Positions 32,057 to 42,600 of a stretch of DNA of 64,000 nucleotides are shown here, in pieces. The DNA comes from Bombyx mori (taxonomy: Eukaryota > Arthropoda > Insecta > Lepidoptera > Bombycidae): NCBI RefSeq assembly GCF_030269925.1, contig NC_085133.1, forward strand, positions 1,074,001 to 1,138,000. The letters are read 5' to 3'. The stretch's first letter is position 1; each line of letters begins with the position of its first letter. A program made the translations under genes and the position numbers. The notes below the pieces were generated by a model, which was not told the DNA's origin, did not search any database, and saw only the letters and a list, made by a program, of their open reading frames with translations.

Positions 32057-32593
32057 AAGTCGTGTTAGTTACACTATTTATAACTCAAGAACGGCTGAAC
32101 CGATTTGGCTGAAAATTGGTGGGGAGGTAGCTTAGGATCAGGAAAAGGACATAGGATACTTTTATCACGTTTCTGTGGGATGTGACATAAAATGTGGTAT
32201 AACAAAACGCAACAGATATGGAATAACAAAACGCAACTGACAGCTAAACGTAATGTAGTTTATGGTTAATTATAGTAGAATTTTGAAGTTGACCGGTTGA
32301 TGTGTTTATTTCGAGTTTCGATTAGCTTAATGTGCCGAGATAGGTAATCATTAAGAAAGCCATGCCGCGACCAACACGATCAAATCTTTCCCGACGAAAC
32401 CGTAATGCAACTAGGATTTGAAACTTTGCGAGTGAAAAGACTGAAGAAGAACAAGGAAATATAATAATAATAACTAAAATACATGGCCAATAAAGAATCA
32501 TTATAATACTTGCTTTTTTAATTTACATTCATTATCCAAAAAAAAAAATTGTCCTTGCCTCTAAGGCGGAACAAAGTTCGCCGGGTTCGCTAG
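32022..32593 (+). mobile_element. Helitron H2 with remnant of Rep/helicase ORF start
   Basis: A 572-bp element, 5' TCTATATATA, 3' hairpin GGCGGAACAAAGTTCGCC then GGGTTCGCTAG, between A (32021) and T (32594). The other H3 copy shows the uninterrupted AACAATATTTAATCTC, confirming canonical TC...CTAG ends and an A^T target. At 32362 it keeps ATG and a frame reading MPRPTRSNLSRRNRNATRI followed by a stop, resembling the start of insect Helitron Rep/helicase proteins; the rest of that protein is gone. Confidence 0.88.
32023..32051 (+). repeat. (TA)n microsatellite at Helitron 5' end
   Basis: About 14 TA/AT dinucleotides directly after the Helitron 5' TC. Confidence 0.9.
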
Positions 32594-32871
32594 TATTTAA
32601 TAATATAATCTCAATTTGACCACAGACGTCAAGAATAAAAGTTTGACAATAAATAAATAGTATGCATGCGTGTGTGCGTCAAATACATGGTAGTGTGTGT
32701 AATGTTTTTTTTATTGATTTAATGTATTTTTTAGGCATAATTTTAAAAATATTAACATTCTGCACTCCTTCTCTACATTCTCTATAAGTGTGGAAAATTT
32801 CATACTTCTCCGTCCACGCAATTTTCGTAAAAAGGCATACAAAGTTTTTCCTTCGCGTATTAATTTATAGA

Positions 32872-33189
32872 TTATTTTTAGTACAAACTAAATAGTTTAT
32901 CGAAATAAACAATAGCAAAACACAGGTCGTACAAAAACTACACTAGAACATTTCGGAGGCGTTTACATAATTGCGGGTAGTTTGTTAATGTCTGTCTGTG
33001 CGTCGCCCGTTTTTGTGGTCGTTAGTCGGCCGACGTGTCAGACGTGCGATTTGTTAAGCACACAAGAAAGTACTGATGCGGTTTTGATGTGTTTATTTTA
33101 AAGGATTTACGTTCAATGGAGAACCGGGGGGCCAACGAGATAAAAACCTATCCTAGTCTGGCTTTTTTTATTGCCTTTGTCGGCAGATT
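32872..33189. other. No assignable feature
   Basis: 33000-33060 is CG-rich (GTCGGCCGACGTGTCAGACG) but no gene is evident. Confidence 0.4.
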
Positions 33190-33436
33190 TTACTGGTGGT
33201 AGGACCTCTTGTGAGTCCGCGCGGTTGGGTACCACCACCCTGCCTATTTCTGTCGTGAAGCAGTAATGCGTTTCAGTTTGAAGGGTGAGACAGCCGTTGT
33301 AACTATACTGAGATCTTAGAACTTATATCTCAAGGTTGGTGGCGGAATTTACGTTGTTGATGTATATGGGCTCCAGTAACCACTTCACACCAGGTAGCCT
33401 GTGAGCTCGTCCACACATCTAAGCAATAAAAAAAAT
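33190..33436 (+). mobile_element. Bm1 SINE, body and tail
   Basis: TACTGGTGGTAGGACC to CTAAGCAATAAAAAAAAT. Confidence 0.93.
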
Positions 33437-33439
33437 ATG

Positions 33440-33976
33440 TGGTATCGTGGGACACCAGGTAGGAACGAAGTTCCTTCGGCTAATGTAGAATCGACACAAA
33501 TTGCAAAAAAAATCGTACTCAATTTTATGTTGGTTTTCTTGATTTTTCTCTTAAATTTTGCTGATTAGTTTTTATTTAAGTACAAGAAAGTATTTAGGAA
33601 ATTCAGTATTTTAGGAAATAATAAATTACTTAAAATAAAAAAACATCGTAATTCAAATTATCAACTAAAATAACAAAATATGTCTCTTTATTTTTGTTTG
33701 ACAACATAAAATTACATAGAAATAGAAAAATAGAAATAATAATAGAAAGAGAATGGATGAGAGAACGAAAAGAAAGAGGGAGAAAGAGAAAGGTATTATA
33801 CACTACTCGCTTGTGTATGCGACTGTCGCGCCTGCGCACGTCTCATTTAACGGTTTTATTCCACGCACTTTTTTCCACGGATTTTTTCTTACGGTTTTAC
33901 TATCACATTTTTTTCAGTTCGGTCGCGCAGCAAAATCCCTATCCCCTCCAAGCCTGCCGTAAGGAACTTCGTTCCA
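33440..33976. mobile_element. Hairpin-ended element, copy C
   Basis: Left end GGTATCGTGGGACACC then GGAACGAAGTTCC (the two stem-loops of copy A, opposite orientation); right end GTAAGGAACTTCGTTCC. The interior includes purine-rich GAGAGAACGAAAAGAAAGAG and GACTGTCGCGCCTGCGCACG; no protein recognised. Confidence 0.6.
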
Positions 33977-33984
33977 ATAAAAAA

Positions 33985-34280
33985 ATACATCTTCCACGAA
34001 CGCTTTCTGATGAGTAACGTTTTTAGCAGCCGAGTAATTTGTACAAACATTCCGCGGCATTAAAACTCCGGCATTTATTATGAAGCCACTTAGCGTAATA
34101 AAAATGCCATTGACGCCAGCACCGCTGCGTCAAAGAGTTGGAGTGAATGAAACGTCCGGGCTACGAGCAATGACTGATGAATGCAGATTATATAAATGCG
34201 AATGGTCTTTTCATGGCAATTAGTGAATTGAAAAATCATGTTTTAATTTAAAAAGTATGGATGCTGGTGAATTGCGTTAA
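33985..34280. other. No assignable feature
   Basis: AT-rich spacer. Confidence 0.45.
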
Positions 34281-34522
34281 TTTTTTTTTTATTGCTTAGA
34301 TTGGTGGACGAGCTCACAACCCACCTGGTGTTGAGTGGTTACTGGGGCCCATAGATATCTAGAACGTAAATGCGCCACCCACCTTGAGATATAAGTTCTA
34401 AGGTCTCAACTGTATTTACAACGGCTGCCCTACCCTTCAAGCCGTGCGGACTCACACGAGGTCCTACCACCAGTGATTACGCAAATTATAATTTTACGGG
34501 TTTGAGTTTTATTACACGATGT
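34281..34522 (-). mobile_element. Bm1 SINE, tail, body and partial linker
   Basis: T-run to ATTACACGATG, with ~55 bp missing from the body (CCCTTCAAGCCGTGCGGACTC). Confidence 0.9.
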
Positions 34523-34569
34523 TTTTGTAACTATTTTTGTACTCTTCGAGGGTAATCGAAAATAATAAT

Positions 34570-34735
34570 ATGGCCCAGCTGGTGCTGAGACCAAAGCCTG
34601 AAGTCTTAGTAGTACTTGTAGTCAATAGTCGACCCAATAGTCCTCGGAATTAATCCCATCCTTCAAATCGGAATGGATTACTGATTCGCAGTGGCAACAG
34701 ATAACGCGTTGATACCTATACGGGCTTACAAGACG
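34570..34735 (-). mobile_element. Bm1 SINE, strongly diverged
   Basis: GGCCCAGCTGGTG, CATCCTTCAAATCGGAATGG, ATTACTGATTCGCAGTGGCA and CGGGCTTACAAGACG retain SINE order. It provides the ATG in frame with the following LINE. Confidence 0.5.
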
Positions 34736-37558
34736 ACGACAGTAACGGAGACGCAGATATCTGCTCCGGATGATACCTCTTACCTTGAATACCCCGGCTA
34801 CGTATTGGAGCACAACTTCCTACGTAAAGCCGGGGTGTGCGTATTCGTCCGGGCTGATGTCTGTTGTCGCCGTCTTCGGGGCCTCGAACAACGGGACCTG
34901 TCCCTCTTGTGGCTGCGCGTAGATCACGGGGGCCGTAGCCGAATCTACGCGTGCCTGTACAGGTCCCACAGCAGTGATGCAGGTTCAGCTCTGTTTGAGC
35001 ATGTGCAAGAGGGGACTAACCGCGTGCTTGAGCAGTACCCATCTGCGGAGGTGGTGGTTCTTGGAGACTTTAACGCTCACCACCAAGAGTGGTTGGGATC
35101 CAGAACCACTGACCTCCCGGGTCGGACTGCCTACGATTTCGCCTTGGCCTACGGCTTCTCCCAGCTGGTGACACAGTCCACCCGTGTCCCAGATATCGAG
35201 GGGCACGAGCCTTCTTTGTTGGACCTTCTGCTGACCACAGATCCGGCCGGATACAGTGTGGTGGTCGACGCTCCGCTTGGATCGTCTGATCACTGCCTTA
35301 TTCGTGCTGCCGTACCACTCTCTCGTCCTGATCGTCGAACGACGACCAGGTATCGAAGAGTTTGGCGGTATATGTCAGCAGATTGGGATGGATTGCGTGA
35401 ATTTTACGCATCCTACCCATGGGGGCGGTTCTGCTTTTCCTCTGCTGATCCTGACGTCTGTGCGGACCGTCTTAAAGACGTGGTGCTCCAGGGGATGGAA
35501 TTGTTTATTCTCTCCTCTGAAGTGCCCGTTGGGGGTCGCAGCAGACCCTGGTATAACAATGCCAGCAGGGATGCTGCACACCTCAAGCGGTCCGCATACG
35601 TGGCATGGGATAATGCCAGGAGACGTCGGGACCCTAACATCTCAGGGGAAAGGCGGAAATATAACGCCGCTTCCAGGTCCTACAAGAAGGTAATTGCCAA
35701 GGCGAAGTCGGAGCACGTCGCTAGAATTGGCGAGCGATTGAAGAGCTATCCCTCCGGGAGCCGTGCTTTTTGGTCGCTCGCCAAAGCTGCAGAAGGAAAC
35801 TTCTGCAGGTCTAGTCTCCCACCACTGCGCAAGTCCGATGACAATCTGGCCCACAGCGCGAAAGAGAAGGCTGACCTTCTGGTCAAACTCTTCGCCTCGA
35901 ACTCGACTGTGGACGACGGGGGTGCCACACCACCGAACATCCCCCGGTGTGATAGCTCCCTGCCGGATATCTGCTTCACACAGTGTGCAGTCAGGCGGGA
36001 GCTCCGACTCCTGGACGTCCATAAGTCGAGTGGGCCAGACGGCATCCCCGCAGTGGTTTTGAAAACGTGCGCCCCTGAGCTGACACCTGCGCTAACGCGT
36101 TTGTATCGCCTCTCTTATTGCACTAACAGGGTTCCGTCTTCATGGAAGACCGCCCACGTCCACCCTATCCCCAAGAAGGGTGACCGGTCGGACCCATCGA
36201 GCTACAGGCCTATCGCGATAACTTCCTTGCTTTCCAAGGTGATGGAGCGAATTATAAATACACAACTCCTGAAGTATCTTGAAGATCGCCAGCTGATCAG
36301 TGACCGACAGTACGGTTTCCGTCACGGTCGCTCAGCTGGCGATCTTCTTGTATACCTTACTCACAGGTGGGCTGAAGCCTTGGAGAGCAAGGGCGAGGCT
36401 CTTGCTGTGAGCCTTGATATCGCGAAGGCCTTCGACAGGGTCTGGCATAGGGCACTTCTATCGAAGTTACCATCTTACGGAATCCCCGAGGGTCTCTGCA
36501 AGTGGATCGCTAGCTTTTTGGATGGGCGGAGCATCACAGTCGTTGTAGACGGTGACTGCTCTGATACCATGACCATTAACGCTGGCGTTCCACAAGGTTC
36601 GGTGCTCTCCCCCACGCTTTTCATCCTGTATATCAATGACATGCTGTCTATTGATGGCATGCATTGCTATGCAGATGATAGCACGGGGGATGCGCGATAT
36701 ATCGGCCATCAGAGTCTCTCTCGGAGCGTGGTGCAAGAGAGACGATCAAAACTTGTGTCTGAAGTGGAGAACTCTCTGGGGCGAGTCTCCGAATGGGGTG
36801 AATTGAACTTGGTTCAATTCAACCCGATAAAGACACAAGTTTGCGCGTTCACTGCGAAGAAGGACCCCTTTGTCATGGCGCCGCAATTCCAAGGAGTATC
36901 CCTGCAACCTTCCGAGAGTATCGGGATACTTGGGGTCGACATTTCGAGCGATGTCCAGTTTCGGAGTCATTTGGAAGGCAAAGCCAAGTTGGCGTCCAAA
37001 ATGCTGGGAGTCCTCAACAGAGCGAAGCGGTGCTTCACGCCTGGACAAAGACTTTTACTTTATAAAGCACAAGTCCGGCCTCGCGTGGAGTACTGCTCCC
37101 ATCTCTGGGCCGGGGCTCCCAAATACCAGCTTCTTCCATTTGACTCCATACAGAGGAGGGCCGTTCGGATTGTCGATAATCCCATTCTCTCGGATCGTTT
37201 GGAGCCTCTGGGTCTGCGGAGGGACTTCGGTTCCCTCTGTATTTTGTACCGTATGTTCCATGGGGAGTGCTCTGAGGAATTGTTCGAGATGATACCAACA
37301 TCTCGTTTTTACCATCGCACCGCCCGCCACCGGAGTAGAGTTCATCCATACTACCTGGAGCCACTGCGGTCATCCACAGTGCGTTTCCAGAGATCTTTTT
37401 TGCCACGTACCATCCGGCTATGGAATGAGCTCCCCTCCACGGTGTTTCCCGAGCGCTATGACATGTCCTTCTTCAAACGAGGCTTATGGAGAGTATTAAG
37501 CGGTAGGCAGCGGCTTGGCTCTGCCCCTGGCATTGCTGAAGTCCATGGGCGACGGTAA
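34691..37558 (+). pseudogene. LINE ORF2, 5'-truncated, fused to a SINE-derived ATG
   Basis: An uninterrupted 955-codon frame. Codons 1-17 come from the degraded SINE upstream; the rest is endonuclease-reverse transcriptase starting at TETQISAPDD, so the first endonuclease strand with its catalytic Asn is missing. GDFNAHH, SDHCLI, the RT motifs (SLDIAKAFDRV, GVPQGSVLSP, CYADDS) and the C-terminal FLPRTIRLWNELPS are all intact. Against copy 2 the protein differs at only a few positions (for example Ile/Val, Leu/Pro, SEWGELN versus SKWGESN), so insertion was recent. Loss of the endonuclease start should prevent autonomous movement. Strand-transfer activity of the RT is possible only if expressed, which is not shown. 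Confidence 0.88.
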
Positions 37559-37631
37559 CCACTCACCATCAGGTGGGCCGTATGCCCGTCTGCCTACAAA
37601 GGCAATAAAAAAAAAAAAAAAAAAAAAAAAA
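34742..37631 (+). mobile_element. Young LINE, copy 1 (5'-truncated)
   Basis: Collinear with copy 2 from AACGGAGACGCAGATATCTG onward to the poly(A) run ending at 37631. It lacks the 5' UTR and the first ~50 ORF2 codons. No convincing target duplication seen. Confidence 0.95.
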
Positions 37632-37700
37632 TTCATTTCTTATACATTTTCGTTTAGAATATGTATTTATATGTATACATATGAAGTTAGTTTACATAAC
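37632..37700. other. Flank of LINE copy 1
   Basis: AT-rich; nothing recognised. Confidence 0.5.
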
Positions 37701-37964
37701 ATATCAACGCTTGAAAGGCAAACGTGACTAAGCGACAATAACTGCTTTGTACATAAATGATAGGCAATAACCATATTCGATGCGCAAAAAATATATATTT
37801 CTAGGTATATTAAAGTCATTTCAATCCTACAGCTACTAGCTAGATTCTACTACAGCTAGATTCGTTAAAATAAAATAAAAATTCAGGTATTTCAACATTA
37901 AATTAGTCTACTGTAAAGTTCACGTATTGTCGCTTAGTCACGTTTGCCTTTCAAGCGTCGATAT
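37701..37964. mobile_element. MITE with ~39-bp terminal inverted repeats
   Basis: The left arm 37701-37740 and right arm 37925-37964 are complementary with one mismatch (core GGCAAACGTGACTAAGCGAC). The interior is AT-rich and noncoding. Possible TA target (AACATATC / GATATATT), consistent with a Tc1/mariner-type MITE, but the superfamily is not proven. Confidence 0.82.
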
Positions 37965-38126
37965 ATTTGTGTTCATCTTTATACTGGTTTTCTAATGATT
38001 CATATGATTTAACAAAGCATGAAAATTCGGTGAAAAAAGAAAAGATTAAACTAATTCCACAACACGAGGGGCCATTGAAAAAAAAATCTGAATTCACTAG
38101 CAAATACGCTTGACGCTTATATTACA

Positions 38127-38344
38127 CTAGCGACCTGCCCTCGCTTCGCTTCGGAAACATTAAAACACACATGAAACCAAAAAAAATTAAATAAAAAAAA
38201 GATAAAAAAAAAGTAGCCTATGTTCATCAGGGAAAATGTCGGCTTCTAATGGAAAAATAATTTTTCAAATCGGTCCAGTAGTTTCGGAGCCTATTCGAAA
38301 CAAAGAAACAAACAAATCTTTCCTCTTTATAATATTAGTATAGA
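38127..38344 (-). mobile_element. Short Helitron (H1 family)
   Basis: The - strand starts TCTATACTAATATTATAAAG and ends GAGGGCAGGTCGCTAG, inserted after an A at 38126. Closest to the 203-bp copy at 27208. Confidence 0.82.
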
Positions 38345-38389
38345 CCAGTGACATTCTTATCGCGTAGAATTTCACTGTAAGTTATAAAA

Positions 38390-38568
38390 GGTGTTTCCCG
38401 AGCGCTATGACATGTCCTTCTTCAAACGAGGCTTGTGGAGAATATTGAGCGGTAGGCAGCGGCTTGGCTCTACCCCTGGCATTGCTGAAGTCCGTGGGCA
38501 ACGGTAACCACTCACCATCAGGTGGGCCGTAAGCTCGTCTGCCTTAAAGGGCAATAAAAAAAAAAAGA
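38390..38568 (+). mobile_element. Young LINE 3' end
   Basis: GTGTTTCCCGAGCGCTATGA through the tail to GGCAATAAAAAAAA; 5'-truncated to ~175 bp. Confidence 0.92.
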
Positions 38569-39329
38569 TGTGTGCAATTCACACGTGGTAGAAGTGAAAC
38601 CTTCCAAAATTAAAATACAATTATCCTAAACGTCTTAAGTATATGTAAAATTTTGTCATTAGTAAATAATTGTAAGGTAGCGCCCTCTGTGGATTGATAT
38701 TTTAATTTCACGTATAATCCTAAATTAAAATTCACTACAAGAGCTTTCATACACACGTTAGTATTAAAAAATCTCACAGATGGTGCTGTATTAAATAGTA
38801 TGTATATTTCTGTCTCATTCTTTGCTGGCTTCATCCTACACATTTTTGTATTTGTGTCTCTTACCTGTCGTTTTTTCCGTTGCATCCGGTTTGAAATCAC
38901 AACGATTCTAAAGAAGTTTTCACTTCAAAAGTGAAAGTTCTTAACAAATAAAAAACGCCACACCAAGCCTCCAATGATGTTTCAATGATTTCTACGGCAC
39001 GCGAAAACTATAAAAGTCTCCATTGCATAAACAGCTACTTCTCCACATCGTATTTTTAGAGTTTCGTGTCACCGCATTCCGATATTTTCCCCTCAAATCT
39101 GTCCAAGACAGTGACGTCAAACATGACCGATAATGTAAGCCGAAGAATTTTCCATTCGAAGGAAATGATACAAAATTTTAGCGACACGCCTCCCGAGGGG
39201 TGTATTATGTGCATTTAGCATCTCGGCGATTCAACGACGCATACTTATGCAAATGTCGAACACGATACATTGTCGATAAGCGCGTAGAGTGTAAAACTGG
39301 ACAGAAGTGATCACGTGTTTTAAAAAAAT
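38569..39329. other. No assignable feature
   Basis: AT-rich; a 96-codon - strand frame (38900-38610) has no known motif. Confidence 0.45.
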
Positions 39330-39330
39330 A

Positions 39331-39577
39331 ACTGGTAGTAGGACCTCTTGTGAGTCCGCATGGGTAAGCACCACCACCCTGACTGTTTCTGCCGTGAAGC
39401 AATAATGCGTTTTGGTTTGAAGGGTGGGGTAGCCGTTGTAACTATAGGTATAATGAGACCATAGAACTTATATCTCAAGGTGGGTGGCGCATTTACGTTG
39501 CAGATGTCCATGGGCTCCAGTAACCACTTAACACCAGGTGGGCTGTTAACTCGTTCACCCATGTAAGCAATAAAAAA
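39331..39577 (+). mobile_element. Bm1 SINE, body and tail
   Basis: ACTGGTAGTAGGACC to GTAAGCAATAAAAAA. Confidence 0.93.
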
Positions 39578-39689
39578 GTCACCAACACGTGTGCCTAAGA
39601 TGTGGTAGATAGCTCTTAAACTAAAAAGATTTTAATGCGTTTTTAGATTTCCGAAAGTCACATCAATTATTGTGATCTGAACTTGTTGG

Positions 39690-42600
39690 GGGTTGGTGCT
39701 TCCCGCTTCCGTAGGTTTAACCCGCGATTCCCTACAAGTGACCCCTGGGTGGTGCTAAACGGGAGCCGAAAACATAATCGGTGGTAGGACCTAGTCCGAC
39801 TGGCTGGCGACCACCCTCCAACTAGAGTCCGCCGCCAAATAGCCTAGCTGTGTTCCGGCGTGTGGGTTGGAGAGCCAGTTCTATCCCTTCCCTTTCCCCT
39901 TCCTTGTTGGGGTTGAGTCTTGGTGACGCCTGGAACTTGCGGAGCAGACGTGCGTGCGAACTCACGGGGCGTGATTGTTTGACGGGGGTATAGGGAGACC
40001 CAGTGAAACGGTACCCGCTGCCGCCCGCCGGTCAGTAGGGGACCTGAACCCGGGTGTCTCTACTAAACTCCGCCCCGGGAAGCTGTCCCGCCAACCGGTG
40101 TAAAATCCTGCCGTGCGGTCGTCGTGCCGGAGTCGGAGACCGGAGTGGATCCCGGCGATCGCACGCAGAGTGGACTGGGGGCCCTTCCATGCCCTGCGTC
40201 GGTCTCTCACGCAACCCGTGGTCGAGCACGTACTATGTTCCGCGCTTCATTCAGGTGTTGCCTCGATCTCACCTCCAACATCCTACCTCTCCTAATCCTA
40301 CTCTCCGAAAACTTAAACATCATGAAGACGACAAAAAAAAAAAAGAAAAGGGTTTCACAGGCGGTCCCCCATTCCACATTTAATGTGGATTTCAGCAATG
40401 TCAGGGGCCTACATAGCAACCTTGACGCCGTACACCACCACCTTGAGACGGCGCAGCCTGCCCTGCTTTTTTTAACGGAGACGCAGATATCTGCTCCGGA
40501 TGATACCTCATACCTTGAATACCCCGGCTACGTATTGGAGCACAACTTCCTGCGTAAAGCCGGGGTGTGCGTATTCGTCCGGGCTGATGTCTGTTGTCGC
40601 CGTCTTCGGGGCCTCGAACAACGGGACCTGTCCCTCTTGTGGCTGCGCGTAGATCACGGGGGCCGTAGCCGAATCTACGCGTGCCTGTACAGGTCCCACA
40701 GCAGTGATGCAGGTTCAGCTCTGTTTGAGCATGTGCAAGAGGGGACTAACCGCGTGCTTGAGCAGTACCCATCTGCGGAGGTGGTGGTTCTTGGAGACTT
40801 TAACGCTCACCACCAAGAGTGGTTGGGATCCAGAACCACCGACCTCCCGGGTCGGACTGCCTACGATTTCGCCTTGGCCTACGGCTTCTCCCAGCTGGTG
40901 ACACAGCCCACCCGTGTCCCAGATATCGAGGGGCACGAGCCTTCTTTGTTGGACCTTCTGCTGACCACAGATCCGGCCGGATACAGTGTGGTGGTCGACG
41001 CTCCGCTTGGATCGTCTGATCACTGCCTTATTCGTGCTGCCGTACCACTCTCTCGTCCTGATCGTCGAACGACGACCAGGTATCGAAGAGTTTGGCGGTA
41101 TATGTCAGCAGACTGGGATGGATTGCGTGAATTTTACGCATCCTACCCATGGGGGCGGTTCTGCTTTTCCTCTGCTGATCCTGACGTCTGTGCGGACCGT
41201 CTTAAAGACGTGGTGCTCCAGGGGATGGAATTGTTTATTCCCTCCTCTGAAGTGCCCGTTGGGGGTCGCAGCAGACCCTGGTATAACAATGCCAGCAGGG
41301 ATGCTGCACACCTCAAGCGGTCCGCATACGTGGCATGGGATAATGCCAGGAGACGTCGGGATCCTAACATCTCAGGGGAAAGGCGGAAATATAACGCCGC
41401 TTCCAGGTCCTACAAGAAGGTAATTGCCAAGGCGAAGTCGGAGCACGTCGCTAGAGTTGGCGAGCGATTGAAGAGCTATCCCTCCGGGAGCCGTGCTTTT
41501 TGGTCGCTCGCCAAAGCTGCAGAAGGAAACTTCTGCAGGTCTAGTCTCCCACCACTGCGCAAGTCCGATGACAATCTGGCCCACAGCGCGAAAGAGAAGG
41601 CTGACCTTCTGGTCAAACTCTTCGCCTCGAACTCGACTGTGGACGACGGGGGTGCCACACCACCGAACATCCCCCGGTGTGATAGCTCCCTGCCGGAAAT
41701 CTGCTTCACACAGTGTGCAGTCAGGCGGGAGCTCAGACTCCTGGACGTCCATAAGTCGAGTGGGCCAGACGGCATCCCCGCAGTGGTTTTGAAAACGTGC
41801 GCCCCTGAGCTGACACCTGCGCTAACGCGTTTGTATCGCCTCTCTTATTGCACTAACAGGGTTCCGTCTTCATGGAAGACCGCCCACGTCCACCCTATCC
41901 CCAAGAAGGGTGACCGGTCGGACCCATCGAGCTACAGGCCTATCGCGATAACTTCCTTGCTTTCCAAGGTGATGGAGCGAATTATAAATACACAACTCCT
42001 GAAGTATCTTGAAGATCGCCAGCTGATCAGTGACCGACAGTACGGTTTCCGTCACGGTCGCTCAGCTGGCGATCTTCTTGTATACCTTACTCACAGGTGG
42101 GCTGAAGCCTTGGAAAGCAAGGGCGAGGCTCTTGCTGTGAGCCTTGATATCGCGAAGGCCTTCGACAGGGTCTGGCATAGGGCACTTCTATCGAAGTTAC
42201 CATCTTACGGAATCCCCGAGGGTCTCTGCAAGTGGATCGCTAGCTTTTTGGATGGGCGGAGCATCACGGTCGTTGTAGACGGTGACTGTTCTGATACCAT
42301 GACCATTAACGCTGGCGTTCCACAAGGTTCGGTGCTCTCCCCCACGCTTTTCATCCTGTATATCAATGACATGCTGTCTATTGATGGCATGCATTGCTAT
42401 GCAGATGATAGCACGGGGGATGCGCGATATATCGGCCATCAGAGTCTCTCTCGGAGCGTGGTGCAAGAGAGACGATCAAAACTTGTGTCTGAAGTGGAGA
42501 ACTCTCTGGGGCGAGTCTCCAAATGGGGGGAATCGAACTTAGTTCAATTCAACCCGTTGAAGACACAGGTTTGCGCGTTCACTGCGAAGAAGGACCCCTT

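Larger units (their letters stand above)
31868..32871 (-). mobile_element. Helitron H3, copy containing another Helitron
   Basis: On the - strand it starts TCTATAAATTAATACGCGAAG and ends with the hairpin GTCGAATTTCGAC, then GCGGGACCACTAA, inserted A|T. Without the nested 32022-32593 element it is ~430 bp, matching the ~420 bp of the copy at 57996-59128. Confidence 0.85.
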
